Assembly (NCBI GenBank): GCA_020912385.1
Contig: CP087213.1
Span: forward strand, 1,364,001 to 1,428,000
Length of the DNA stretch: 64,000 nucleotides
Source of the DNA: Neofusicoccum parvum
Lineage: Eukaryota; Ascomycota; Dothideomycetes; Botryosphaeriales; Botryosphaeriaceae
Reading direction: 5' to 3'
Both the position numbers and the translations under genes were made by a program. Shown in pieces: positions 48,562 through 58,076 of the stretch (the stretch's first letter is position 1; each line of letters opens with the position of its first letter). The notes under the pieces were generated by a model. The model searched no databases. It had not been told where the DNA came from and worked only from the letters and a program-made list of their open reading frames with translations.

Positions 48562-48860
48562 GGCAGACTGATGACGGCTGGTCCGGGAAGATACACGGAA
48601 CATGCGGCATGGGAAATGCTGGTAATTGATGCGGAGATCAACTTCTCGATGCGCATCGACCGCTTTGGCACGAGGCATTGCGGCATAATGTTTTCTTTCT
48701 GGTTCAACTGCCTGTTGCAGGCAGATTCCTCGATTCCCTACATGATTTGTTCCTTTCACACCGCATAGCGGATGGGTTCGATACCACTGGCGCAGGTCTT
48801 AACGTAGGAAATGCCCTGCATTCTTAGGACTAGGGCTGATGGATGGCTAGATCTATTCTC

Positions 48861-49823
48861 CTATGAATTTCTATTGATCTTACCATCCTGAGCGGCGTCA
48901 AGTACGTCTCTGGTCAACCGGTCCCGCTGCGCTGTGTCAACAACACCGTAAGCTTCCTGGGCTTGTCTAAAGACATTCGGCTCCCATCCTCCGCCGACGC
49001 TTTCTTTGCCAGAGTCATCCCAGCAGCCTTGAACAGTGCCGCCGATATTCTTGAAGAACGCGTCCAAGCCTCCTGGACCGCCACCAGCATGGTAGCTCTT
49101 GAATGGACCCGCGACAGCCCATCGAGGCCCCATACTTGCTTGGACAACACGATCCAGCTCTTCTACGCTTACGATGCCTTCGTTGACCAAGTGTATAGAC
49201 TCTCGCAGGAGAGCAAATGCCAGTCTGTTTGCCACGAAGCCAGGACACTCCTTCTTCAGCACCACGGGCTCTCTGCCCCTCGCCTTCCAGAATGCTAGAG
49301 TTTTCTCCACCGTCTCGGCATTGGTCTTCGCGCCAGGCACGACTTCGAGCAGTGGCATGATGTGAGGCGGGTTGTACGGATGGACCACAACCAGCCGGGC
49401 AGCGGCAGCCTCACCCAAACCAGCAGCTTCGGCCTGCGCGGACGCAGTGATACCGGACGTGCTGCTCCACAGCAGGGCATCAGGCCTGGCGTGCTTCACG
49501 ACCTCGTTCCATATCGAGGCTTTGAAAGCCAGGTTCTCCGGCCCTTGTTCCTGGATTATATCGGCATCGCGGACGGCGTCCGGGAGGGAGTCCGTCAAGC
49601 GGAGTGAAGCCTCGCAGCCTTGCTGGGACGCCGAAAGGTATTTCGGCAGCGTGGAAGCAACGTACTCGGCGAGGTCGGGGCGCGTGTCGAGGATGGTGAG
49701 CTGCGAAGGAGACTCGAGGAAGCCCAGGTGCAGCGCGGCGAAGGAGAGGCCAATGGTGCCGGCACCGACGAGCGTGATGCGAAGACAGCGGTCGACGCGG
49801 GGAGTCGGACTGCTCGCAGCCAT
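48861..49823 (-). CDS. 3-hydroxyacyl-CoA dehydrogenase/lambda-crystallin-like oxidoreductase
   Basis: This is an NAD-dependent dehydrogenase of 320 residues with no intron, starting at the ATG at 49823 (MAASSPTPRVD). The Rossmann motif VGAGTIGLSFAALHLGF is at about residues 17-33, followed by ILDTRPDLA. WSSTSGI and VVVHPYNPPHIMPLLEVVPG contain the likely catalytic His. CPGFVANRL supplies the conserved Asn. The C-terminal domain shows VNEGIVSVEELDRVVQASMG and WAVAGPFKSYHAGGG. This pattern is closer to L-gulonate 3-dehydrogenase/lambda-crystallin proteins than to mitochondrial HAD, so a sugar-acid or short hydroxyacid substrate is as likely as a fatty acyl-CoA. There is no PTS1. It is divergent from the acyl-CoA synthetase gene. 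Confidence 0.88.
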   Translation of the reverse strand: MAASSPTPRVDRCLRITLVGAGTIGLSFAALHLGFLESPSQLTILDTRPDLAEYVASTLPKYLSASQQGCEASLRLTDSLPDAVRDADIIQEQGPENLAFKASIWNEVVKHARPDALLWSSTSGITASAQAEAAGLGEAAAARLVVVHPYNPPHIMPLLEVVPGAKTNAETVEKTLAFWKARGREPVVLKKECPGFVANRLAFALLRESIHLVNEGIVSVEELDRVVQASMGPRWAVAGPFKSYHAGGGPGGLDAFFKNIGGTVQGCWDDSGKESVGGGWEPNVFRQAQEAYGVVDTAQRDRLTRDVLDAAQDGKINRNS

Positions 49824-50139
49824 TGTCGCGGCGTAGGATGATGGAGGAGCGGTGGCGGGGTCGAGGATGTGGGGCGGCACTCGAGCTCCCCGCGCTAACT
49901 TCCCCGACCATCGTCTTCCCCGCAACATCCGCCCGTTGTTGCTGTCGATCCGATGCCATGGCGGCTCAGTTGGAGCCCTCAGATGCAGCCCGGCGAGCAG
50001 AGCGGATGCTCAGCTAGGCCTCGGTAATCCGTTCTTTTTTCTCCATCTCCGCCTTTGCAGCAACTGTTATTCAACCCTGTATCTCCCCCTTCCCATCTCG
50101 ATCCCTCGTTCCTGTGTTCGGCTTTGATAGACTTCCAGC
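49824..50139. promoter_or_regulatory. Shared promoter of dehydrogenase and acyl-CoA synthetase
   Basis: Only 316 bp separate the two divergent ATGs. The part next to 50140 is pyrimidine-rich, as is common before fungal starts. No binding site was identified. Confidence 0.55.
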
Positions 50140-51962
50140 ATGCCCATCTTCAAATCGCGCCAGCCGGACATTGACGGTATGCGCATCCGCCCTGCCAATC
50201 CCAATCCAAGCCCTCCAATACTGACGTATGTACCACCAACAGTCCCCGCCAACCTCACAACATGGGACTGGCTCTTCGACTCGCCGCACTCGCCGCTCGC
50301 CCGCTTCCCCAGCGCCGAGCTGGCGGGCTACGAGGACGCGATCACGGGCGAGCGTCTCGACTGGGCGCAGGTCAAGCGCGCGACGACCTACCTCAGCACG
50401 GCGCTGGTGCGCAAGCACGGCCTGCGCGCCGGCGAGACCGTCAGCCTGTTCAGCCAGAACACCATCTGGTACCCCATCGCCATGCACGGCGCCCTGCGCG
50501 CTGGCGCCCAGGTGTCGGGCGCCAGTCCGGCCTACAGCGTCGACGAGATGGCGTATGCGCTCCGGACGGCCAAGGCGCGCTTCTTACTGACCGGCCCGGC
50601 GAGCTTGGACGTGGCGGTCAAGGCGGCGGAGAAGGCGGGGTTGGCGAAGGAGAGGGTCTTCTTGCTGGAGGGCGAGGTGGAGGGGTTTCAGACGGTGAAG
50701 GGGCTGATCGAGGTGGGGAGGGCGTATGGGGAGGAGAGGCAGGTAGCAGCGTTTAAGATTCCAGACGGGAAGCGGAACGGGGACGTGTGCGGGTTTTTGA
50801 GCTTTAGTTCGGGGACGACGGGCTTGCCGAAGGCTGTGAGTAGAACCGGCGTCCACAAGACGAGGACTGGACGGGGATGGCAGTTAACTGACAGACACAA
50901 ACACACACGCAGGTCATGATCTCGCACCAGAACGTCATCGCGCAATGCCTCCAAATCCAGCAAATCACGCCCGCCGACCACACCAAAGTCCTCGCCGTCC
51001 TGCCGTCCTTCCACATCACCGGGCTCGTCCACGTGCTGCACCTTCCCGTCCTCATCAACGCGTCGGTCATCATGCTCCCCACCTTCACCATGCCCTCCAT
51101 GCTCGAGGCCATCCAGCGCCACCAGATCGGCGAGCTCCTCCTCGTGCCTCCCATCCTCATCCGCCTCGTCCGCGACCCCATCGTCGACCGGTACGACCTC
51201 TCGTGCGTGCGGCGCTTCTCGTCCGGGGCGGCGCCCCTCTCCGCCGAGATCCTGGCGCTGCTGAAGCAGAAGTTCCCCGGCACGGGCTTCAAGCAAGGGT
51301 ACGGCATGACGGAGTCGTGCAGCTGCATCACGGCGCACCCGCCGCACCTCTACTCGTTCGCGCACGCGCACACGGTCGGCACCGTCGTGGCGGGCACCGA
51401 GGTCAAGATCGTCGCGCCCGACGGCCGCGAGGCCGGCGTCGGCGAGCCCGGCGAGATCCTGGCCCGCGGCCCGCAGGTCGTCATGGGCTACCTGGACAAC
51501 GCGGCCGCGACGGCCGAGACGTTCGGCGCCGGCGGCTGGCTGCGCACGGGCGACCAGGGCGCCATCGACCGCGACGGCGTCGTCACCATCCTCGACCGCA
51601 TCAAGGAGATGATCAAGGTCAAGGGCATCGGCGTCGCCCCCGCCGAGCTGGAGGACCTGCTGCTGGGCCACGCCGCCGTCGAGGACGCCGCCGTGCTGGG
51701 CGTGCCCGACGACTACGCCGGCGAGGTGCCCAAGGCCTACGTCGTGCTGAAGGAGGGCGTCGAGCCCGCCGAGGCCGCCGGCCGCGAGCTGCTGGCCTAC
51801 GTGCGGGCGAGCAAGGTGGCGTACAAGAGGGTCAGGGAGGTGGAGTTCGTCGACGAGATCCCGAAGAGCGCGAGCGGGAAGATCCTGAGGAGGGTGTTGA
51901 GGGAGGGGAAGGGGAAGGGCGTGGTGGTGAGGGAGGCGGTGAAGGAGAAAGCCATGCTGTGA
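50140..51962 (+). CDS. Acyl-CoA synthetase / 4-coumarate-CoA ligase-like enzyme
   Basis: This ANL-superfamily adenylating enzyme activates a carboxylate with ATP and CoA. Two exons, join(50140..50835, 50913..51962), give 581 residues. The intron splits the AMP-binding motif (LSFSSGTTGLPKA|VMISHQN), which confirms the splice. Other motifs are QGYGMTESCSC, GWLRTGDQGAIDRDGVV, DRIKEMIKVKGIGVAPAELE and the C-terminal catalytic Lys in PKSASGKILRRVL. The layout fits fungal 4-coumarate-CoA ligase-like proteins, many of them peroxisomal with acyl or aryl substrates. The C-terminus ends AML, which is not a standard PTS1 (SKL type), so peroxisomal targeting is uncertain. The substrate cannot be told from sequence. 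GC-biased codons dominate exon 2. Confidence 0.92.
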
Positions 51963-52445
51963 GCTGTACAGGTGTGCGTACTTTTTTGTCTCTTTTTTTT
52001 TTTTTTTTTGGGAGAGAGAGAGAGAGAGATTTCTTGTTGGAGGTTACGGAAGATTTGTGGGCGAACTTTCAAGACAGTGTTGTGAGGCTGAGTAATTTCG
52101 ATCTACGCTTGCCTCTTCGGAAAGAAGACACCAAACTTCTTGGCTACTTACCTCGCACTCTCCATTTCAGTCATGATGCATTGTTGTGCTGAATATGCCA
52201 TTCTCTTTCCGTTGAGCTCTCAGAGATTTTGTGCGAATTGGCGGAACGGGACGGATAAAGGCTGAGCTCATCGGCAGCTGAGAGGGATGATTGCGTGCAT
52301 CAAACATAGGCAGAATTCTAGAGCGTGCGGGAAAGAAGTTCATTTCTTAGGTACTGCGAGAGAACGACAAAACACCGACTGCTCACACGATAACAATATC
52401 ACCTCAGAGTCCGCTTGAATCACCAGCCACTCACCCCTCCGGTCA
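51963..52445. other. Convergent intergenic region with poly-T/GA tract
   Basis: It holds the 3' UTRs of the acyl-CoA synthetase and the NDR-like kinase. A T17 run is followed directly by a GA-dinucleotide run. No gene was seen. Confidence 0.5.
51993..52029 (+). repeat. T17 tract followed by (GA)n
   Basis: Seventeen T are followed by G and about nine GA dinucleotides. It starts 31 bp after the acyl-CoA synthetase stop codon. Confidence 0.85.
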
Positions 52446-55073
52446 TCAGCACGACCACGCCGGCGGTGCGAAAGCGCCCATATCCTCGCCAACCGTGCAC
52501 CTCTTTCTTCCAACGATCTCTCTCGGACGGCGGTACGTATACCCTACAAACGCACCCTTCTTCCGTGCCTCCATGACCTGGCGCTTCAGCAGCGGGTCTC
52601 GGAGCAATTTGTCCCTGGGCCGGCGCTTCTCCTTCCTGTTCTTCGCCCTGCCCTTCGTCTTCTCCCTCTCCGCGCAGGCACCAGCTGCACCCACCAAAAG
52701 CTCCGACTCATTGACAACAGCGTTGGCTGAACCGCGGTCGGCCGCACGGTTGCTGTTAGCGTCAGCGGCGCTGGTCGAGAGCGAGTCGGCGTCCGGGTCG
52801 TCTGCGTTGTCGCCGGAGCTTAGAATCTGCGTCTCGTCGTCGAAGTATTTGGTCAGGTCCTGGCCAGCGCGGATCTGCGGCACGAAGGGCGGCCGTATCA
52901 GGTGGAGCCGACCCCAGTCAATGCCGCGGAAGAAAGGGTGCTCTTTGATCTCGCGCGCGTCGTCTGGGAAGACGAATGACCTCTGGTGGTTCTGCTGAGG
53001 CATCCCCGTCGCGCTGGCCGAGACGTGTCTATGCGTGCCACTGAGAGCTCCGGGAAGTGGGGCTGTGGATGCGTGCTGGAGGCTGGCAGCAACGGGAGAG
53101 CGCAAGCTAAAGCTACGGTGATGGTTACGTAGGTGGTATCGAGGTGGGAAGTCGTGGCAGACGTCGTTCTCGCGGTACTGTGGAGATGAGAGCCGGATCT
53201 CTTTGTCGGTGAGGAGGCTTTTGATTAGGCTCATGGCTGCATAGGAGACGGCAGCAAGAGGGAAGCGTTCGGTTGGAGGGCCGCCCCAGCGCTGCTCGGG
53301 AGGGAAGCTCAGAAAATGATGGTGGTGGACGATCTTCTGTTTTGTGTCCTTGCGGTCTTGACAGTAGAAGGGTGTCTGGCCGTACAAACACTCGTACAGA
53401 ATAATGCCAATGCTCCACCAATCGCATCGGCCATCGTATTCCTCACCTCGGATCACCTCAGGCGCCATATACTGACTGGTGCCTACGATGCTTTTGGCGA
53501 GTCTGCGCTTCTGGTGGCGGTTCATCCAGAGGATAGGATTCTCTTCCCTCCCTGGAGGCTCTTTGGTAGATTGATCCCTGAGAGAGAATGCAGAAGGTTT
53601 GCGCTGAGAGCGACCGAAAGCAGCATTTACGACATTGCCAAACACTTGGTTCTTGGTTTCGGCATTCACCTCGTCTACAGCGTCCTGTTCGTCGCCGCGG
53701 ACATCTATTCCAAACTTCTTGAGGAGGTTGTACCGTTTCTCGTTGAAGTAGGTTTGGTTGTGGGCCCAGTGACCATCAAAAGCCAGACCAAAGTCTGAGA
53801 TCTTCAGGTGACCCGAGGAAGTGATGAGAAAGTTATCGGGCTTGATATCTCGATGGATCCACTTCATCTTGTGGGCTTCTTCAATGCACAGGATCATCTC
53901 TGCCACGTACCAGCGTGCGGTGGTCTCGTCCAAGATGTCTTCTCTCATCAGAAGACCCAGAAAGTCACCCCCAAGCATGTACTCCATGACAAGATAGAGG
54001 TTAGTGTTGTCCTGGAAACTCGCAACGAGAGGAACCACCCAGCGAGAGTTCTCAGAGGCAACCAGGAAGTCCCGTTCGGCACGGAGATGACCTTCCTGGC
54101 AGTTGCGAAGCATGTCGGACTTCCGGATGACCTTCATGGCGAAGACTTGCTTGCCGATCTTTGAAGGGTCGTGGCGACCCCTCTCATCATCGCTACCATC
54201 AAGACGCTCAATGTCGGACTCTGTCTGCTCAGTGGAAGGACGTTCCGGCGGGGGTAGCCCTTTCTCTCTCACGAGGCGCACGACGCCAAAGCTGCCTTTG
54301 CCAAGCACGCGGACGACCTCATACCCAGCGACAGAAATGCCTTTCGTCTTCCGTCTGACCAGCGACTTGGACTTCAGGACGCGTATGTTGCGTAAATACT
54401 CACTCTCCTTGAGGCTCCACTGCTTTATGCGTTCAGCCCTCTCCTCATTGGATACGGGAAGTAATGAAAGTTGCGCTTCGACGAGGCGGCGGCGTTGCTG
54501 GCGAGGAGTGAGGTCGACTGACAGCAAGTCGTTGAAGTGTGTCTCGAAGAAGACCTTGGTTGCTACCGCGGACTCGATAGTCGACACCGAGGGCTTGATG
54601 GGTTGATGCTCACGGCACTCAAAAGGGAAACGCGAATTGTCCGAGCACCGAAGCTCAGTGTGCGTTGTTTCATCACTGCCTGGCTGCGGATCGGGCTGTT
54701 TGCCGGACAGCGCTGAGCTGGGAGTAGGGGAATTGGAGCGAAGACTCTTGACACCGAAGCGCGAGCCGAAACTGCTCGAATACGCATCGGTGGAGGTAGG
54801 TGCAGTCGAAGCAGACGCGGGAGGGGACCCACTGTTTGACTTCCCCGGGGAAGAGGTGGTAGGGGTCGAGGATGTCTGAAAGAGCGGGCTGAGCGGGGCG
54901 TCCTGGCGGTCTGGGCTGTTGGGAATTCGTTGCGGAGCTGGGGCAGATCTGCTGTCGCAGCCCTCGTCGGCGTCAGCTTCCTTGTTCCGGCCAAAGAAGA
55001 GGCCCGGGCGGCCACTGGGGCGGCGGCGGATGACGGTGCGCTTCTTGTGCGGGTGGCTGAAGTGGAAAGTCAT
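52446..55073 (-). CDS. NDR-family AGC serine/threonine kinase
   Basis: This intronless gene encodes 875 residues. The first 160 are Ser/Pro-rich. A helical block near 165-240 (ATKVFFETHFNDLL, RIKQWSLKESEYLR) fits the Mob-binding N-lobe extension of NDR kinases. The kinase domain starts near 249 (LGKGSFGVVRLV). Catalytic Lys is in FAMKVIRKSD, HRD in WIHRDIKPDN near 406 and DFG near 426. About 100 residues lie between DFG and the APE-like motif (SIVGTSQYMAPEVIRG), a long activation-segment insert as expected for NDR. The C-terminal end shows RDKLLRDPLLK, VMEARKKGAFVGYTYRRP, the hydrophobic motif with its phosphorylatable Thr. The sequence differs from typical Cot1 and Sid2/Dbf2 proteins in having a long, Ser/Asn-rich insert before that motif. 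It may be the third fungal NDR type. Confidence 0.9.
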   Translation of the reverse strand: MTFHFSHPHKKRTVIRRRPSGRPGLFFGRNKEADADEGCDSRSAPAPQRIPNSPDRQDAPLSPLFQTSSTPTTSSPGKSNSGSPPASASTAPTSTDAYSSSFGSRFGVKSLRSNSPTPSSALSGKQPDPQPGSDETTHTELRCSDNSRFPFECREHQPIKPSVSTIESAVATKVFFETHFNDLLSVDLTPRQQRRRLVEAQLSLLPVSNEERAERIKQWSLKESEYLRNIRVLKSKSLVRRKTKGISVAGYEVVRVLGKGSFGVVRLVREKGLPPPERPSTEQTESDIERLDGSDDERGRHDPSKIGKQVFAMKVIRKSDMLRNCQEGHLRAERDFLVASENSRWVVPLVASFQDNTNLYLVMEYMLGGDFLGLLMREDILDETTARWYVAEMILCIEEAHKMKWIHRDIKPDNFLITSSGHLKISDFGLAFDGHWAHNQTYFNEKRYNLLKKFGIDVRGDEQDAVDEVNAETKNQVFGNVVNAAFGRSQRKPSAFSLRDQSTKEPPGREENPILWMNRHQKRRLAKSIVGTSQYMAPEVIRGEEYDGRCDWWSIGIILYECLYGQTPFYCQDRKDTKQKIVHHHHFLSFPPEQRWGGPPTERFPLAAVSYAAMSLIKSLLTDKEIRLSSPQYRENDVCHDFPPRYHLRNHHRSFSLRSPVAASLQHASTAPLPGALSGTHRHVSASATGMPQQNHQRSFVFPDDAREIKEHPFFRGIDWGRLHLIRPPFVPQIRAGQDLTKYFDDETQILSSGDNADDPDADSLSTSAADANSNRAADRGSANAVVNESELLVGAAGACAEREKTKGRAKNRKEKRRPRDKLLRDPLLKRQVMEARKKGAFVGYTYRRPREIVGRKRCTVGEDMGAFAPPAWSC

Positions 55074-56377
55074 GCTTGAATAAAGATACCTGCTGGCATA
55101 CGAGCTGCCGCGGACGACGATGCGATGCAGGGAGAGACATGGCGAGACTTGAGAGCAGGCGCTGGCTCTTTCCCTGAGCGCTGCCTTCGCCGTCGTGAAG
55201 CAGCACGCCTGCCATTTCCGATGCGACTGCCGCGCAGAGCAGCAAGCTCGGACTGCCTCGAAACACCCTGGTCCTGCCGGCTTCCCAGTTGAGCGGCGCT
55301 CTTCCAGAAGGTTTGTAGGTTAGCTTGGCGCAAGCGTTACACTTCATCGACGCCCGCATGCTTTTTCCGGCATACAGGCCGGTAAAGGGTCTCGCGAAAC
55401 GGCACTCCCCAGGCGCTCATCTGGCCGTGGTCGGAGACCGGTGGGCGTCCCTAGGCCGCAAGCAGGAACAGGCGCTCTCTTGAGCCGCGGCACCACCGCA
55501 TCGCAGCTGCCGCCTCTGCGTCGCCACGGAGCCATGGAGCCCATGCCAGCTCGCGCTGCAGCTGAGTCCGGGGACGCCCCTGCCAGCGGAAGGGCCGAAA
55601 CAGTGCTGCTGCGGACGAGGACGAGGAGGGGTGCCGCAGCGAGCGCTGGCTCCCGTCGGGCTTTAAGAGCGAGGCGGTCGGGGAATGCGATGCTGATCAG
55701 CAGCGCAAGTCACTCGGGCAGTGGAGGCGGTTCCGGTGAAAGGTGGAGGAAGGGCTCGTGATCTGCCCCAATGCTCAGATCATCAGCACGCCTGCGCAAT
55801 CCGTGACACCCGCGCTCCCAGCCGGCCGGGCGGACTGCCTCTCATGCGCGATGCCTCCTCTCTGCCGCGCGCCGAAGATCGCCTTGCTCCTGTACCACCT
55901 CGCCCCGCTCCCGCCGCCCAACACCATCGCTCCGGACATCCACCTGCGCGCACGCCGTCTTTGCGCTCGCTGTGCCGCCGCCTCGCATAGCCGCATGTCG
56001 TGGCGCCGCAGGATTCCGCCCTATGCTATCTTATCGATTGGCTTATCCTAGCTCCCCGCCCGCGCAAACGTCACTGTCGTGAAAGACGAGGAATAGACTT
56101 CTCGACGCCCGCCGCTCCTCTCTGAATAGCTCTTCTCCGTCGAGCTGCCCACCTCTCGGCCGCGCTCCTGCCATCGTTTGCTTGACCAAAAACGCGCCGC
56201 GCTCCTCCAGCCCGTTCTCCGCGAGCTTCCTGCAAACCCACGAGTCAGAGCCCAACGACCCCGGCGACTTCTTACGTCTCGACATCAACGAGACCCCAAA
56301 TCTCGCGCGCCTCTTCTCCGCGCTCGTCTGAAAGCGCCATCCTCTCCAGCGGCCGCGAGCATCGCGCGCAACCCCCC
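55074..56377. other. 1.3-kb divergent intergenic region
   Basis: This is the promoter region between the NDR-like kinase and the Yippee gene. It is GC-rich with short overlapping frames but no recognisable product. Confidence 0.5.
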
Positions 56378-57145
56378 ATGATGCTCTCCGCACCCTCGCC
56401 CTTCCCGCTCTACCTCCTCCCCTCCATCCCGTTCCGCCGCCGCCGCTCCAGCACCGAGACCACCGGCACCGTCACCTCAGACACCTCGACCTCGTCCGCC
56501 TCCCCGCCCGCCAGCCCCAGCTACCTCCGCGGCCACCGCTCGCACCTGCGCTGCACGCGCTGCCTCAGCGACCTCTGCCTGACGTCCCAAATCATCAGCA
56601 AAGGCTTCACCGGCCGCCACGGCCGCGCCTACCTGGTCGCGCCGCCGCACCCGTACCCGGTGGCCGCGACGTCGGCCGGCGACGACGCGCGCGGCGGCGG
56701 CGCCGTCAGCCACCGCGACAACAACCTGCCCAACACCTACACCCACAAGCCCGTGCCGCGCCAGCTCGTCACCGGCGCCCACACCGTCAGCGACATCAGC
56801 TGCGCCCTGTGCGGCGCCGTGCTCGGCTGGAAGTACGTCGCCGCCGAGGAGGAGAGCCAGAAGTACAAGGTCGGCAAGTTCATCCTCGAGACCAAGCGCG
56901 TGTGTCGCGGCGTGTGCTGGGAGAACGACGGGGACGGCCGCGCCGCGCCGCCGCCGGAGGACCTGTCGGCCGAGGCGCGCGGCGCGAGCAGCGAGGAGGA
57001 GGATGTCGAGTTCGACAGCCAGGACGAGGACGAGTGCGAGGATTTGTTTGCCGGCGTGTGGAGCCCGGCGCTGGCGAAGAGGAGGAGGAGGGGTCGCGCG
57101 TGGAGGGATGGCAGGAACGGCGCTGGTGGTGTTGAGGAGGTCTGA
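56378..57145 (+). CDS. Yippee/Moh1-like zinc-binding domain protein
   Basis: The protein has 255 residues with no intron. The N-terminus (1-48) is hydrophobic then Ser/Thr-rich. The Yippee domain starts at about residue 52 with LRCTRCLSDLCLTSQIISKGFTG, the first CxxC of the zinc site and the following motif. It ends with HTVSDISCALCGAVLGWKYV, the second CxxC, and EEESQKYKVGKFILETKRV. Between them a Gly/Ala/Asp insert of about 40 residues interrupts the compact fold, which is longer than in yeast Moh1. The C-terminal tail is acidic, then Arg-rich. Yippee proteins are widely conserved, and proposed roles include stress survival and ubiquitin-ligase adaptors. No specific function is shown here. 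Two adjacent ATGs (56378, 56381) could both start. Confidence 0.88.
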   Translation: MMLSAPSPFPLYLLPSIPFRRRRSSTETTGTVTSDTSTSSASPPASPSYLRGHRSHLRCTRCLSDLCLTSQIISKGFTGRHGRAYLVAPPHPYPVAATSAGDDARGGGAVSHRDNNLPNTYTHKPVPRQLVTGAHTVSDISCALCGAVLGWKYVAAEEESQKYKVGKFILETKRVCRGVCWENDGDGRAAPPPEDLSAEARGASSEEEDVEFDSQDEDECEDLFAGVWSPALAKRRRRGRAWRDGRNGAGGVEEV

Positions 57146-58076
57146 ATGTCTAGACCTGGAACCCTGACCCGCAGCGTGTGAAGGTGGAAGTCGAGACGCA
57201 GATTGCATGCATCATCGCATTCATCTCCATCCACTTGCTGGAGGAGCAGCAGCAGCAGCATTGCTATTTCCCCACTCTCTCATTATCCCCGGAGTCTTTG
57301 GATGGCACAGGTCGGCGTCTTTCTCTCCCTAGGTTTTTGATTTACTGTTCTGGGGCAGATTGGAACGAATTAGCGGATGACGGAACGGACACTTATGGAT
57401 ACCCCCCTTTCACTTCACATACCCCCAGTAGATATCAACTTCTACTTAGCCTCTAGCTTTGGCATGTCGGTAGTAATAGTTAGTTTCTTTCAAATGCACT
57501 GCATCTCACCCCAAGCTCAGTGCCATATGACGAGAGTAATGTAGTGTATACGTGCCTATATAAGCACGCCGCGTGCAATCCATATTGTCTGCAGAGGAAG
57601 ACCCTCGCTTTAATCTGGGAATCACCTCCCTTCCTGCCTGCCATAAAACGCCAACTTTTATTCATACAGTGAGTAGGGCGCAGCAGCAGATAGCAGCTAT
57701 GATAAGCCTGCTAAGAGCCGCCCACCTAGTAGTTCCCCGTCGGCCAAACAGAAGAAACTTGAGAGATTTTTTTCCGGAAAGAGATCAAACGAGAAAAACA
57801 ACCAGCAGGGGAGAGGCGCCTGAGAGATCCGTCCTCCCTGCACTATGCCTGCATCTAGTCTGCCGCAATGCAAGTGGGATATCTCAAACGCTGGACAATG
57901 CAGAACCAGAGGGAGGAAAGTCCGAGAGGGAAAATTACCTAAAGGAGACGTTCGTCAAAGATGGAAAAAGAAAGCGGCCGTCATATGGGAGTGGAGTATG
58001 CTCAAGTGTACAGTGAGTGAAAATCTCAACGTTGTACAATGCAACACCCGATCATTTGACATGAGATGGCTGTTCC
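57146..58076. other. 0.9-kb convergent intergenic region
   Basis: It lies between the stop codons of the Yippee gene and the FKBP gene. A TATATAA-like element at about 57557 and a short downstream frame (57573-58016) could be an unannotated transcript, but the frame shows no family likeness. Confidence 0.45.

Noticed and set aside
48762..48790. tRNA T-arm-like GGGTTCGATACC
   Set aside because: The flanking bases do not pair as a T-stem and no acceptor or anticodon arm fits.
50945..52192. 415-codon plus frame overlapping the acyl-CoA synthetase
   Set aside because: It is an Arg/Pro/Ala-rich off-frame shadow of the real enzyme, which has all catalytic motifs in its own frame.
56477..57208. 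243-codon minus frame over the Yippee gene
   Set aside because: It is a shadow in GC-rich codons; the plus-strand frame carries the zinc-binding motifs.
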